64,000 bases of DNA, taken from assembly GCF_037991315.1 (NCBI RefSeq), contig NZ_CP150300.1, positions 682,001-746,000 of the forward strand. Direction: 5' to 3'. Shown one piece after another: positions 36,787-46,949 of the stretch (the first letter of the stretch is position 1; the number at the start of each line of letters is the position of its first letter). This DNA is from Paenibacillus sp. FSL H8-0079. Its GTDB lineage: Bacteria; Bacillota; Bacilli; Paenibacillales; Paenibacillaceae. A model generated the notes under the pieces. The model was not told the origin of the DNA. It did not search any database and was given only the letters and a program-made list of their open reading frames with translations. Position numbers and translations under genes: made by a program.

Positions 36787-37981
36787 ACTTTTCTGAGGAT
36801 GGATTGTATTTGTAGGTATTCGCATTAAGAATGTTCACTTGAACGTCCACGGTTCCAAGCTTGAACTGTTCTAGTGGGTTATTGCGGTTGTTGGCATGGT
36901 CAGCCCATAACTTATGGTTGTATCGATACAAGTGTTCGACCAGACCATAGGTGTCGATTTTCATGGATTGTGTTTGTTGAAAAGTACTGCGAATCTCGTT
37001 CTGTATTTGCCGCTCCGCTTCTTGTTCCATTGTACGGGTAGGCCGTGGTGTACCATGATCTTCAATGATGGTGCCCTTTACCGTCGTAGTTAGGTCAAAC
37101 CGTACTCCATTCCCGTCTTTCCTGGCTCGCATGATCGTGCGTGGGTTGCGAAGCATAAGAGATAGACGGGGTACCTTTTCATTATCCTGATGAACGTATA
37201 GAGGATACTGATAGACTTTGTCATAGTTAACGTACCTTGCTCCAGTGGCCTTCTCGGCATCCACTTTCCCTTGATTTTCCCCACTGGTGATGACATAGAA
37301 TCCATTCATCTGAACAAGTGGAGGCTTCTTATCCTGATAGGTCCATGTACGATTGATATTGGTAACCGATGGGACAAGAATCGTCGAGGCAGGCTCGCGA
37401 AATCCATCCAGCAACTGATGCAACCGAATGGGTTCGAACGCAGAATATTGCCTGTACAGCTTCATGGGCTCAAACAATTCAATGGTCTGTGCGGACTGAT
37501 TCAGGAGAGCGGAGGAAGAGAGCAGATCCTTCATATCGTCTTCTGTCCCATAGATCCAAGGGGTGTAACGAAGCTGGCCGGAATGCAGGAGGGTGTCGAA
37601 GATATCTTGTAAATGTCCATCCATTGCATTTTGAGTTAATACGATTGCTTTCACATGTGTCCACAAGGTCTGCTGCTGCGAGCTGCGATACAAGTCATTT
37701 ACCGCCATATTTAAGGTTATGCCTTCACCCTGGCCGATCCAGATGTCACTTTCTTCCCTGGGCGTAGGCCCTTCCTGTTTGGCAATGCTCGAAAAATCAA
37801 TCATTTGCGCATAGGCCACATAGTGGTCCTTCACATAATCAATGCCCAGGGCCGTGATGAAGTTAATACTTTGCACTTCCTTCGAATCCCAACATCCTGA
37901 CAGTAGAAAGGTCAGCGTACAGGCGATCAGAGTCAGTCCAATTTTTTTGCTCCAGTATACTACTGTTATAGAGCACTTCAT
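36785..37981 (-). CDS. Germinant receptor C subunit (GerAC family)
   Basis: 398 residues. The lipoprotein signal ends TFLLSGCWDSKEV, the typical GerC start with a lipid-anchored Cys. The rest is a Ger(x)C body (INFITALGIDYVKDHYVAYAQMI, then LWTHVKAIVLTQ). ATG 37979-37981 has GAGGGGGAG upstream and overlaps the gerA stop by 4 nt (ATGA). It assembles with the A and B subunits in the spore inner membrane to sense germinants. Confidence 0.88.
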   Translation of the reverse strand: MKCSITVVYWSKKIGLTLIACTLTFLLSGCWDSKEVQSINFITALGIDYVKDHYVAYAQMIDFSSIAKQEGPTPREESDIWIGQGEGITLNMAVNDLYRSSQQQTLWTHVKAIVLTQNAMDGHLQDIFDTLLHSGQLRYTPWIYGTEDDMKDLLSSSALLNQSAQTIELFEPMKLYRQYSAFEPIRLHQLLDGFREPASTILVPSVTNINRTWTYQDKKPPLVQMNGFYVITSGENQGKVDAEKATGARYVNYDKVYQYPLYVHQDNEKVPRLSLMLRNPRTIMRARKDGNGVRFDLTTTVKGTIIEDHGTPRPTRTMEQEAERQIQNEIRSTFQQTQSMKIDTYGLVEHLYRYNHKLWADHANNRNNPLEQFKLGTVDVQVNILNANTYKYNPSSEK

Positions 37982-39450
37982 GAGTCTCCCCCTCTTCGAG
38001 TGGAGTCCTGCGTATGAAGGGCGGTTGGTCGTTTTTTGCGACGTGTGGAAGGCAACATGGACACCGAATGGGAGAAATCTCCCCGAATGAATGGGGACAC
38101 GGGCGACAGATAGGACACACCATAACATTCCAGAGAAACCAGATGCACAATTAGCGCGAATAGCCCAATCATGAACCCGTATAATCCGAGAACAGAAGAG
38201 GCCAGAAGCATATAGATTCGAATCTGGGAGGTAACGCCACTTAGAACGGAGTTCACCAGGATGTAGCTGGAGATCACGGAGATCGCAACAGTCACAATAA
38301 TGGTCGGAGATGTAATACCTGCGCGGATGGCAGCGTCCCCGATAATTAGCCCCCCAACAACGCTGACCGTCTGGCCTAAAGCCCTGGGGAGCCTACGTCC
38401 CGCTTCGTTAAACAATTCGAACATGAAGATCATCAGAAAAGCTTCCAGCGTAACTGGCATAGGCAGACCGATTCGGGTGCCTGCGATGGTTGCCAAGAGA
38501 GGCAGGGGAATCTGTTCCACATTGAAGCTGGTTAATCCAATATAGAAGGCCGGAAAAAAACAGGCAATAAACAATCCGGCGATTCGCAGAATACGTTCAA
38601 AGGTGACGATAAAGAAAGGGGTACTTTCATCCTCCGGTGACTTGAGTTGGTTAAATAAAGTGGTGGGTGCGATGGTAGCGATCGGAGACCCGTCAAACAA
38701 GACGGCAAAGCGTCCGTTAAGCAGAGAATCTACCACATAGTCCGGACGTTCCGTGCTGTCCGTTAGTGGGAAAATACTTTTCATTTCACCCATAATACTT
38801 CTCTCCATCAGAGACGTTCCGATCACGCCATCAATGTCGATCTGATCCAGATTTTTACGGGCTTCGCTCAGAATGTCGGGGTTAATGATGTCATCAATGT
38901 ACAATAACGCAATAGACGTTTGGGTTCGTTTTCCTTTCACAAACTTTTCGTAACACATCGAGTCGGTCTTCATTCGTTTGCGGATCAGTGCGATATTGGT
39001 GCTGAGTTCTTCGGTGAACCCGTCACGGGGGCCTTTCACGGAGGTTTCGATCGCCGATTCTTCCGGTGAACGGCCCGGGATTGAGGCGATATCCATGCTG
39101 TAGGCGGCATCACCTTTACCGAAGAACAATATGAGTTGTCCGCTGAACAGGAGATGATTGATATTGGGTATATCTGTAATATCCTGAATTGGATTCAATG
39201 CGAGCCTTAGTTCAGAAGGCAAGGGGATATTGGCAGTTATCTCAGTTTGTTCAAGACGCGGTACGATGAACTTGTTGATCTGCTGAATGTCGGTCAGACC
39301 TTCGCAATATAACATGATAACAGGCACAATCGGATGATGATTACCAACGGAGTAGGATTGGACAACAACGTCGGCACAAGGCTGGAACATCTGCTGTAGT
39401 GAGATAAGCAGTGCTTCATGGGACTCTAGGTTAATCCGTGTGTGCTCCAT
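37978..39450 (-). CDS. Germinant receptor A subunit (GerAA family)
   Basis: 490 residues. A cytosolic N-terminal domain (DPDILSEARKNLDQIDIDGVIG region) precedes several membrane helices (IAGLFIACFFPAFYIGLTSF, PTIIVTVAISVISSYILVNSV) and PFIRGDFSHSVSMLPS near the C terminus. Conserved GerA marks include GPRDGFTEELSTNIALIRKR and RPDYVVDSLLNGRFAVLFDG. ATG 39450 has AGAGGAGG upstream. It lies between gerB and gerC and overlaps both, a tight operon. Confidence 0.88.
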   Translation of the reverse strand: MEHTRINLESHEALLISLQQMFQPCADVVVQSYSVGNHHPIVPVIMLYCEGLTDIQQINKFIVPRLEQTEITANIPLPSELRLALNPIQDITDIPNINHLLFSGQLILFFGKGDAAYSMDIASIPGRSPEESAIETSVKGPRDGFTEELSTNIALIRKRMKTDSMCYEKFVKGKRTQTSIALLYIDDIINPDILSEARKNLDQIDIDGVIGTSLMERSIMGEMKSIFPLTDSTERPDYVVDSLLNGRFAVLFDGSPIATIAPTTLFNQLKSPEDESTPFFIVTFERILRIAGLFIACFFPAFYIGLTSFNVEQIPLPLLATIAGTRIGLPMPVTLEAFLMIFMFELFNEAGRRLPRALGQTVSVVGGLIIGDAAIRAGITSPTIIVTVAISVISSYILVNSVLSGVTSQIRIYMLLASSVLGLYGFMIGLFALIVHLVSLECYGVSYLSPVSPFIRGDFSHSVSMLPSTRRKKRPTALHTQDSTRRGGDS

Positions 39451-40537
39451 GATGTTTCCTCCTCTGAGAGCGCGAACTGAACCAGGCAACAACCGTTGCG
39501 ATGACACCAAGGCTGCCCAGATATAACACATTCAACGGGAAAATATAATGTACCAGCATTAATTCAAAAGTAATATCATCCATAGGATATAACATCATCA
39601 TAATGAACAGGACTGTTAGTGCCCCGCAGGCAGCTTGTCTTCTAATGGCGGTTTTAATATTCCAAATCTCAACCACAATATACATGGCGAGGGAAATCCG
39701 TGTAAAAGAGCCTGCTAGCCACTGGTAGATGGAAAAAAAGTCAGTCTGTGCAATGTATTTGCCCAAGGAAGCAATTCTCCACTCCTCATAAGCCGGATAA
39801 CGCATTTTGGCTGCTTCAAACGGATCAAATTCAACAATCGCCCCAATTAATGGACCCAGTGTTAATCCAATCATGATGAATGCAAGCAGCAGATACTGCC
39901 ATAATCGAATACGAGAGCTCAGATGAGGCTGAATAAACCAGATGAACAGCAGTTCGAACATCCCGGCCAGACTATAGAGTGTACCTTCAAAAACGGGTGT
40001 CCATCCATGTTCAAGCACAGGTAACAATCGGCTGTAGTCCTTGTACTGTATATTTACAATGGCGACATAAAAGCCAAGCAGTACAACAACAGGTAACAAC
40101 AATCCTGCTGTGAAAGCCAGTGATCGCATGCCTTTATAGGCGGTATATCCACATACCGCCATCAAGGCTATACTTGTCGCGATGACTGGCGTGTCAGGCA
40201 AATAATTTGTTTTGGCCCATGTGGTTGTATCAAACAAGGTGAAATAGATGACAGATAAAAAGAAGAGGCTGTTGCCAATACGGAAGAGCATTCCGATTGG
40301 TTTGCCCAGATGTGTGGTCAGCCAATTATTTAGCGTCTGGTGCTGAAGCTGTCGGGAGACATAAGCAAGCATGAGGGTGAACAGCAGAAAAGGACCTGCA
40401 GACACCAGAATCGATATCCATGCATCCCGCTTGGCCGTAGCCAGCAGGGCAGGGATAATCAACACGTGACTGATCAGGCCCATGGTTAGCATAATGAGCA
40501 TTAAAGCTTGCAAAAATGAAGGTTTGGTAGGTTTCAT
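39431..40537 (-). CDS. Germinant receptor B subunit (GerAB family)
   Basis: 368 residues with about ten membrane helices, related to amino-acid transporters (APC fold). It begins KPSFLQALMLIMLTMGLISHV and ends in a short charged tail (SQRRKHHGAH). It is expected to bind the germinant itself. The ribosome site before the ATG is weak (GAGAGG). First gene of the operon in the order B, A, C; its end overlaps the gerA start by 20 nt. Confidence 0.85.
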   Translation of the reverse strand: MKPTKPSFLQALMLIMLTMGLISHVLIIPALLATAKRDAWISILVSAGPFLLFTLMLAYVSRQLQHQTLNNWLTTHLGKPIGMLFRIGNSLFFLSVIYFTLFDTTTWAKTNYLPDTPVIATSIALMAVCGYTAYKGMRSLAFTAGLLLPVVVLLGFYVAIVNIQYKDYSRLLPVLEHGWTPVFEGTLYSLAGMFELLFIWFIQPHLSSRIRLWQYLLLAFIMIGLTLGPLIGAIVEFDPFEAAKMRYPAYEEWRIASLGKYIAQTDFFSIYQWLAGSFTRISLAMYIVVEIWNIKTAIRRQAACGALTVLFIMMMLYPMDDITFELMLVHYIFPLNVLYLGSLGVIATVVAWFSSRSQRRKHHGAHTD

Positions 40538-40651
40538 GCTGAGGGGAACCTCTCTCTCCCTTATGGTCTGTTCTCAGCAGTGTTAACGTGATGAAGTCTT
40601 ATCATACTGTTAGTAGAAATAACGAAACAAAGAAAATATTTCCATAAAGGA

Positions 40652-41587
40652 TCACGCTTTTATCCCATTGACCAGCCTATGTTTCCTCCCGCTCATATTG
40701 GTGCCAAGTACACCGGCGATGATCAGTAATGCTCCGATAAAGTGATAGCCACTAACAGGTTCGTTCAGTATCCATGCACCCCCTACGATGGAGATGAGTG
40801 TGGACAGATTGCTGAATACACTCATTTGAGAAGCCTCCAGATGGGTCAGGGCATAGCTAGCGAGCAGGGTGGAGATCATGGTGGATAGGATCGCCAGATA
40901 AGCGAGTGCACCCAGATAGGATGCATCACCAAGTGGTTTGATGTAGTCCATCATGGAACCGCTGGACGCATGTCGGATCAGGGAAGCGGCGTTAAACACA
41001 ATACAGCCAACCATCAGTGTGACCCATGTTAATTCCATCGGTTTATACTTCTGGGCTAATGGTCTCGCAAGCACACCATAACCTGCAAAACAAACTGTGG
41101 ATAGCAGCAATAATGCAATGCCCTTCAGGTTACCCACTGACATGACACTTCCTTGCATCATGAAAATAAAAACCACTCCAGCGACAGACAGAAGCAGGAA
41201 CAGCTTCTGCATCGTGGATGTGCGTTCCTTCAGGAAGACTGAAGCGAGAACGAGTGTGAATACAGGAGCCATAGCCTGAATAATACCGGCTTCCGATGAG
41301 TTGGAAGATACGAGTCCAAAGGCTTGAAAGGCAAAAAATAAAACGGGAGATAGCAGCCCCAGTGGAATAATTCGCCACAGATCACGAAGGCTCAGTCGTA
41401 TTTTGATCCAGCCAAAAATGACAGGAATGCTGACAACGATCAGCGACAGGGCGAATCGGTGGGCAAGCACATCAATCGGATGTGCAACAGTGACGGTCAT
41501 TTTAACAAATAGAAAAGATAGACCTATAATAGCCGCGTATAGAATAGCTGCGATATAAGCGTATCCCCTAGTGTGTGTTGTGTTCAT
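40652..41587 (-). CDS. EamA-family (DMT) transporter
   Basis: 311 residues with about ten membrane helices in two repeats (AAIIGLSFLFVKMTV, SSNSSEAGIIQAMAPVFTLVLAS; SQMSVFSNLSTLISIVGGAWILNEPV). Substrates of EamA proteins are mostly amino acids or other metabolites, and none can be named here. GGAGG precedes the ATG. It is divergent from a MocR regulator with a palindrome between them, so the regulator probably controls it. Confidence 0.85.
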   Translation of the reverse strand: MNTTHTRGYAYIAAILYAAIIGLSFLFVKMTVTVAHPIDVLAHRFALSLIVVSIPVIFGWIKIRLSLRDLWRIIPLGLLSPVLFFAFQAFGLVSSNSSEAGIIQAMAPVFTLVLASVFLKERTSTMQKLFLLLSVAGVVFIFMMQGSVMSVGNLKGIALLLLSTVCFAGYGVLARPLAQKYKPMELTWVTLMVGCIVFNAASLIRHASSGSMMDYIKPLGDASYLGALAYLAILSTMISTLLASYALTHLEASQMSVFSNLSTLISIVGGAWILNEPVSGYHFIGALLIIAGVLGTNMSGRKHRLVNGIKA

Positions 41588-41717
41588 GAATGCTCCTCCA
41601 ATACAGTAGTCATAGCGTTTTATCTTTTATTATCTTGAAATATGTCAGGTTCGAGGCACATGCTGGCCTTATTCAATATACTGCCGGGTGCATCGTGCTA
41701 CAATAGATAAAAGGTTG

Positions 41718-41735
41718 AACTGTATCGGTACAGTT
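41718..41735. promoter_or_regulatory. Candidate MocR operator
   Basis: AACTGTA, TCGG, TACAGTT: a perfect 7-bp inverted repeat between the divergent EamA and MocR genes, just before the MocR ribosome site. MocR/GntR sites are palindromes of this type. Confidence 0.5.
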
Positions 41736-41755
41736 GTTGGAGAGGGATGGGTGCA

Positions 41756-43141
41756 TTGAGAAAATACGAAGTGATTGCCGAAGCATTAAAGCGGTGGATT
41801 CAGGAACAGATGCAGCAGCAGGATCGTCGCCAGTGGGCAGATAAGGGCATTCGACTGCCAGCAGTTCGAGTTGTAGCAGAACAATATCAATGCAGTGTAA
41901 GTACGGCGATTCGTGCATATGAGTGGCTGGAGCAGCGGCATTTGGTGTATGCCATACCTCAATCTGGCTATTATGCTGTACAGAACGGGACAGGTGCTCG
42001 GGACATGGACTGGCAGGGAGCATTGGACTTCGCTTCGGCTGCTCCCGATCCAAGGGTGTTCCCTTATGCAGACTTTCGTCATTGTGTGGATCAGGCGATG
42101 GAGAAGAAGCAGGCAGAGTTATTCATGTATGGAACGGATCAGGGATTACCTTCGCTTATTCTGCTGTTGCAGAAGCAGTTTGCGGATTATCAGGTGTTTG
42201 CGAGAACGGAGCAGTTCTTTATCACATCAGGTGTGCAACAGGCACTGGCTGTACTTGCATTGATGCCTTTTCCCAATGGAAAGAGAAAAGTATTGGTGGA
42301 ACTACCGACCTATCACAATATGCCCTCCCTGCTGAGTGGGTTGAATGTGCCGATTGCCGGTGTGAGACGTGCCCTGGATGGACTGGACTGGGCCTCGCTT
42401 GAACGTCAGTTTGCTGAGGGAGATATCAAGTTTTTTTATGTCATGCCACGTTTTCACAATCCGATTGGCACTTCGTTAACGGTTGCTGAGAAGAAGAGAC
42501 TAATCCGGCTAGCACAGCGGTACGATGTCTATCTGGTGGAGGACGATTATTTGGCCGATCTGGAGGACAACACGAAACAGGACCCGCTATGGTCTTATGA
42601 TACGGAAGGTCGGGTCATCTATCTGAAGAGTTACTCCAAAATTTTGTTTCCAGGCTTACGCATTGGTGTAGCTGTTCTGCCCGCACCTTTAATCCAGTCC
42701 TTTGGTGCGTACAAAAAAATGATCGATATCGACACTTCCGTCCTGTCTCAAGCTGCTCTCGAAATCTATGTGCACAGCGGTATGTTTGCCCATCACAGGA
42801 AAGTGATCCGTAACCGGTATGCTACCCGGATGAACACGGTGCATGAGCAACTGGACTCATATCCAGATTTTGCTCCATTTATGGAGGCTCCTCGAACAGG
42901 AGGAGAGCATACCATATTGCCTTTGGCGGGTGATATGCCGCTTCGTGTTCTGGTGTCCCGGCTCAAAAAGCGCGGAGTCATCGTTGATACGACTGAACGG
43001 TATTATCCGGAGGGAACATATCAGGCGAATCAGGATCAGATGCTGCGCTTGAACATCTCCAATGTGCCGAAGCAGCGAATCGAAGAAGGAATACAGAAGA
43101 TCCGGGAGGAAATTTTGAAACTTCAGATTAGGCAGAGATAA
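41756..43141 (+). CDS. MocR/PdxR-type regulator (GntR HTH plus aminotransferase fold)
   Basis: 461 residues. The N-terminal GntR winged helix (IRLPAVRVVAEQYQCSVSTAI, then YAIPQSGYYAV) is followed by an aminotransferase class I domain that binds PLP: Lys in YLKSYSKILFPGLRIG, the Asp in DDYLADLED and the Asn in RFHNPIGTSLT. Such proteins sense amino acids or vitamin B6. I chose TTG 41756, since GGAGAGGG lies 9 nt upstream, over ATG 41747 which is too close to it. It is divergent from the EamA transporter. Confidence 0.85.
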   Translation: MRKYEVIAEALKRWIQEQMQQQDRRQWADKGIRLPAVRVVAEQYQCSVSTAIRAYEWLEQRHLVYAIPQSGYYAVQNGTGARDMDWQGALDFASAAPDPRVFPYADFRHCVDQAMEKKQAELFMYGTDQGLPSLILLLQKQFADYQVFARTEQFFITSGVQQALAVLALMPFPNGKRKVLVELPTYHNMPSLLSGLNVPIAGVRRALDGLDWASLERQFAEGDIKFFYVMPRFHNPIGTSLTVAEKKRLIRLAQRYDVYLVEDDYLADLEDNTKQDPLWSYDTEGRVIYLKSYSKILFPGLRIGVAVLPAPLIQSFGAYKKMIDIDTSVLSQAALEIYVHSGMFAHHRKVIRNRYATRMNTVHEQLDSYPDFAPFMEAPRTGGEHTILPLAGDMPLRVLVSRLKKRGVIVDTTERYYPEGTYQANQDQMLRLNISNVPKQRIEEGIQKIREEILKLQIRQR

Positions 43142-43173
43142 CGTGAAGAATCGCAGTGTTGTCCGTAAATAAC

Positions 43174-43218
43174 AAAAGGCGTCCACACAAGTTAATCACT
43201 TGTTGGACGCCTTTTCCA
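43174..43218. terminator. Bidirectional terminator between the MocR gene and hemL
   Basis: AAAAGGCGTCCA.ACAAGT pairs with ACTTGT.TGGACGCCTTTT, giving U-tracts on both strands for the two convergent genes. Confidence 0.9.
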
Positions 43219-43278
43219 TGAGTTGCTATCCATCAATCATACAGCTTGTACGCTACATGTGAATGAAATTAATCCGAT

Positions 43279-44598
43279 TTATTCCTGAGCCATTGCCTTG
43301 AAGGAAGCTTCTGCGGCTTCCAAAGTAGCTTGAACATCCTCGTCTGTATGAGCCGTGGTCAGGAACCATGCTTCATATTTGGACGGAGCGAGGTTAATGC
43401 CACGGTCCAGCATGTGACGGAAGAAGGAAGCAAACAGCTCTCCATCCGTGTCTTGAGCATGATCGTAGTTCGTAACTGGGTGGTCACAGAAGTGGGTGGA
43501 GAATGCACCACGAATCCGGTTGATCGTTAGTGCAATGCCATGACGGTCAGCAGAAGCTTGCAGGCCTGCTGTCAGGTCGATAGCAAGACGTTCCATCTCT
43601 TCATATACACCCGCACTTTGCAGGACCTCCAGACAAGCGATACCAGCCGAGATGGATGCAGGATTACCAGCCATCGTTCCCGCCTGATAAGCCGGGCCGA
43701 GCGGAGCAACCTGCTCCATAACGTGTTTACGGCCGCCGTAAGCACCGATTGGCAGGCCGCCACCAATAATTTTACCAAGAGCCGTCAGATCCGGTTCAAT
43801 CTCTGCATGATTATCGAGTCCGGCATACGTCTGAGTAGAACCGTAATGGAAACGGAAAGCCGTAATGACCTCGTCATAGATAACCAGTGAACCGTTAGCC
43901 CGTGTCATGGCACAGAGGCCTTCCAGGAAGCCAGGCTCCGGCATAACCATACCGAAGTTACCAACGATGGGTTCAACCATGACCGCGGCAACATCATCAC
44001 CCCACCGCTCCAAAGCATCTTTCAGGGCTTCCAGGTCATTGTAAGGCACAGTAATGACTTCTTGTGCAATACTGGCTGGAACTCCCGCACTGTCGGGAAT
44101 ACCGAGCGTGGACGGGCCTGAACCGGCAGCTACAAGCACCAGATCGGAGTGACCATGGTAACATCCGGCGAATTTTACGATCTTGTTGCGTTTGGTGTAG
44201 GCACGAGCGACCCGAATTGTAGTCATAACCGCCTCTGTACCGGAGTTTACAAAACGAACTTTATCCATGGAAGGAATAGCTTCCTTCAGCATTTTGGCAA
44301 GCTTGATCTCAAGCTCTGTCGGGGTACCGTACAGCACGCCATTTGCTGCTGCTTCCGTAATTGCCTGTGTAATATGAGGGTGGGCATGTCCTGTAACAAT
44401 CGGACCGTAAGCGGCCAGATAATCAATATAATGGTTGTCATCGACATCCCAGAAGTGAGCGCCTTGGGCTTTTTTCATAAATACAGGTGCACCGCCACCA
44501 ACGGCTTTGAACGAGCGTGAAGGGCTGTTAACACCCCCAACAATATGTTCGAGTGCTTCTGCGTATAAAAGTTCGGAACGGGAACGTGATGTATTCAT
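43279..44598 (-). CDS. hemL: Glutamate-1-semialdehyde 2,1-aminomutase
   Basis: 439 residues. It makes 5-aminolevulinate for heme from glutamate semialdehyde. PLP Lys is in [17 protein letters not shown]; other marks are [53 protein letters not shown] and [13 protein letters not shown]. The length is close to normal. It sits alone here and is not next to hemA or hemB, so it may be a second copy (GsaB-like). AAGGAAG lies before the ATG. Confidence 0.92.
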   Translation of the reverse strand: MNTSRSRSELLYAEALEHIVGGVNSPSRSFKAVGGGAPVFMKKAQGAHFWDVDDNHYIDYLAAYGPIVTGHAHPHITQAITEAAANGVLYGTPTELEIKLAKMLKEAIPSMDKVRFVNSGTEAVMTTIRVARAYTKRNKIVKFAGCYHGHSDLVLVAAGSGPSTLGIPDSAGVPASIAQEVITVPYNDLEALKDALERWGDDVAAVMVEPIVGNFGMVMPEPGFLEGLCAMTRANGSLVIYDEVITAFRFHYGSTQTYAGLDNHAEIEPDLTALGKIIGGGLPIGAYGGRKHVMEQVAPLGPAYQAGTMAGNPASISAGIACLEVLQSAGVYEEMERLAIDLTAGLQASADRHGIALTINRIRGAFSTHFCDHPVTNYDHAQDTDGELFASFFRHMLDRGINLAPSKYEAWFLTTAHTDEDVQATLEAAEASFKAMAQE

Positions 44599-44692
44599 AA
44601 GATAACTTCCTTTCGTAATTCAAAATATAATAAAATAACAAGCTACAGAAAGATATGATGATTTTCTCATAAAGATATAGCCGGGCACAACG

Positions 44693-44718
44693 AGAGGGCA
44701 GCGTAATGGCTGCCCTCT
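44693..44718. repeat. Perfect hairpin downstream of the LCP gene
   Basis: AGAGGGCAGC pairs with GCTGCCCTCT (loop GTAATG). There is no T-run on the minus strand after it, so it may end or stabilise the LCP transcript. Confidence 0.6.
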
Positions 44719-44729
44719 GCATGTTTACA

Positions 44730-45773
44730 TTACTGAGCCGGTTGCTCTGACTTTTGATCGTCACCACTGGCTGTTTTATCTTCGGTGCTGGTCGTACTAT
44801 CATCCGTTGTAGCAGGTGGATGAATAATATCCTGAATATGCTGCTTCAGCTTCTCTTCATTTGTAACCGTCAATACTTGTGCTCCGCCTGCTGTACGTTC
44901 TTCTTTCAACAGGTTCATTGGCGGAATTTGCTCACTGCCATTCATGCTGCTTTGGTATCCAAGTCCACCGAGCTTCCACATATCAGAAAGCGTGAGATTC
45001 GTATCCACATACGGATTGACCTGTTCCAGAATGGCAGGCAGCTTGGCAATGGTAGTCGTTGACTGCATTTTCGCCGTTACAGCTTTCAGCAATTCACGCT
45101 GACGTTCGGAACGAGCAAAATCCGACATCGCATCATGACGGAAACGAACGTACATGAGCGCAGTCTCGCCATCCAGATGCTGATACCCTTTTTTGAGATC
45201 AATATCGTATTCATTATTGTCTGCTTTACTTGTATAGTGCATGTCCTTCTCCACATCAAAATCGACACCGCCAACGGCATCCACCAATTTGATGAATCCT
45301 TGGAAATCCGTATACACATAATACTGTACAGGAATGCCAAGCAGGTCACCGGCAGCTTGCATTGCTGCGTTAGGGCCATGGGTGATGGCTGTGTTGATCC
45401 GCTCCTTGCCATACCCGTCAATATCGACGTATGTGTCGCGCAGAATGGAGAACAGATTAATTTTTTTGGTAAGGGGGTCAAGCGATACGACCATCATGCT
45501 GTCGGAGCGGGGAACTTCGCCTTTTTTCAATCCACGTGCATCGACACCCATAACGAGAATATTTACCGTTTCTGTGCCTTCCCATTTTGGTGGGTCAGGA
45601 GTATTTACTTTCTCCACATTTTCGATACCTGCGAAGGGTGAATCGTCACCGTCCTTTGCCAAACCGTCCAACTGATTGAGAATAGAACCGAAATAGTATG
45701 CCGCTGCTCCTCCGATAATTAACACGAAGGCGGCAAGAGAAATCCAGATGGTTCTCTTCGTCTTTCTGGTCAT
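44730..45773 (-). CDS. LytR-CpsA-Psr (LCP) cell-wall ligase
   Basis: 347 residues. One N-terminal membrane helix (IWISLAAFVLIIGGAAAYYF) and an external LCP domain: NILVMGVDARGL, RSDSMMVVSLDP, FSILRDTYVDIDGYGKERINTAI and YVRFRHDAMSDFARSERQRE. The arginines and aspartates bind the pyrophosphate of lipid-linked polymer for transfer to peptidoglycan. The C-terminal tail is disordered (TTDDSTTSTEDKT). AAAGGAG precedes ATG 45773; the longer frame up to 45881 crosses the promoter and is discarded. Confidence 0.9.
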   Translation of the reverse strand: MTRKTKRTIWISLAAFVLIIGGAAAYYFGSILNQLDGLAKDGDDSPFAGIENVEKVNTPDPPKWEGTETVNILVMGVDARGLKKGEVPRSDSMMVVSLDPLTKKINLFSILRDTYVDIDGYGKERINTAITHGPNAAMQAAGDLLGIPVQYYVYTDFQGFIKLVDAVGGVDFDVEKDMHYTSKADNNEYDIDLKKGYQHLDGETALMYVRFRHDAMSDFARSERQRELLKAVTAKMQSTTTIAKLPAILEQVNPYVDTNLTLSDMWKLGGLGYQSSMNGSEQIPPMNLLKEERTAGGAQVLTVTNEEKLKQHIQDIIHPPATTDDSTTSTEDKTASGDDQKSEQPAQ

Positions 45774-45843
45774 GCTAGCTCTCCTTTGTATTTGAGATGA
45801 AATAAAAAACGAGTTCGGGTATTGCTGAATTTTGACTGATACC

Positions 45844-45872
45844 ATTATAATTTCTTTTTGGGCTACAAGCAA
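45844..45872 (-). promoter_or_regulatory. Promoter of the LCP gene
   Basis: On the minus strand TTGCTT, a 17-nt spacer, TATAAT. The predicted leader is about 64 nt. Confidence 0.55.
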
Positions 45873-45901
45873 TTTCAACAAAATCCAAGTGAGGTATAAT
45901 C

Positions 45902-46948
45902 ATGCTGGCGATTGATGTCAAAGATTTGCGCAAGTCGTTTAGCGTCCAGAAAAGCCGAGGTGGGCTGAAGGGCGCATTCCAAGACCTGTTTGCACGTCAA
46001 TACCAGGAGGTATTGGCTGTAAATGATATTTCATTTCAGATTCCGCAAGGCGAAATATGCGGATATATTGGGGAGAACGGTGCCGGTAAATCAACAACAA
46101 TTAAGATGTTGACCGGCATTTTGGTGCCTACTTCAGGGCAAATATCGGTTGGTGGATATGTTCCGTATCAGGAACGGGAGAAGTTTGTACAGAATATTGG
46201 TGTTGTTTTTGGTCAGCGCAGTCAATTGTGGTGGGATATTGGCGTTATTGAATCCTTCCATTTATTGCGCAAAGTATATCGTGTAGGAGAGGCTGATTTC
46301 CGCAAACGTCTGGATGAACTGGTTGAGCGGCTGCAGCTGCAGGACCTGTTAAGCCGTCCGGTACGTAAGCTCAGTCTCGGTCAGCGCATGCGCTGTGAGT
46401 TGGTGGCAGCCTTGTTGCATAACCCGAGTATTGTTTTCCTGGACGAGCCAACCATTGGCTTGGATATTGTCGTGAAGTCGGAGATTCGAGATTTCCTGAA
46501 AGACATGAACAAGGAGCATGGAACGACTATTTTGCTCACAACCCATGATTTGCAGGACATTGAGGCCTTGTGTTCCCGGGTCATCATGCTTGATGCAGGC
46601 AACATCATCTATGATGGGGGTCTGGATCATCTGAAGTCCCAATGGGGCAAAGAACGGGAAATCCGCTTCAAATTCGGTTCAGCGCACAACATTAGTCAGA
46701 TGCAGGAATGGACTGCGGCATTGCCTGTACGTTGGACGGTTGAGAATGAATTGTCCGCATCCGTATGGATTCCGCTGGAACTGAACGTTTCGGATGTACT
46801 CGGACGTGTCGTTGGACAAGCTGATATTACCGATATTCAGATTATCGAGATCAACACGGATGAGATTGTGCGCAGTATATACCAATCCGGTTCCGCAGAG
46901 CGTCCCGAGATTGTGGGAGCAGGGAAAGAAGCGGTGGGTGTATCCTGA
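45902..46948 (+). CDS. ABC exporter ATPase
   Basis: 348 residues. Walker A GENGAGKSTTIK, signature LSLGQRMRCEL, Walker B IVFLDEPTIGLD and switch His in LLTTHDLQDIEAL. The VVFGQRSQLWWDIG stretch is typical of ATPases for DUF990-type (ABC-2) exporters. It starts a three-gene operon with two permeases. The substrate is unknown; drug, antibiotic or lipid export are the usual suggestions. Ribosome site GAGG, 7 nt before the ATG. Confidence 0.9.
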   Translation: MLAIDVKDLRKSFSVQKSRGGLKGAFQDLFARQYQEVLAVNDISFQIPQGEICGYIGENGAGKSTTIKMLTGILVPTSGQISVGGYVPYQEREKFVQNIGVVFGQRSQLWWDIGVIESFHLLRKVYRVGEADFRKRLDELVERLQLQDLLSRPVRKLSLGQRMRCELVAALLHNPSIVFLDEPTIGLDIVVKSEIRDFLKDMNKEHGTTILLTTHDLQDIEALCSRVIMLDAGNIIYDGGLDHLKSQWGKEREIRFKFGSAHNISQMQEWTAALPVRWTVENELSASVWIPLELNVSDVLGRVVGQADITDIQIIEINTDEIVRSIYQSGSAERPEIVGAGKEAVGVS

Positions 46949-46949
46949 G

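Noticed and set aside
45895..45900. TATAAT directly before the ABC ATPase start
   Set aside because: It lies at the ribosome site, with no fitting -35; not likely to be that gene's promoter.
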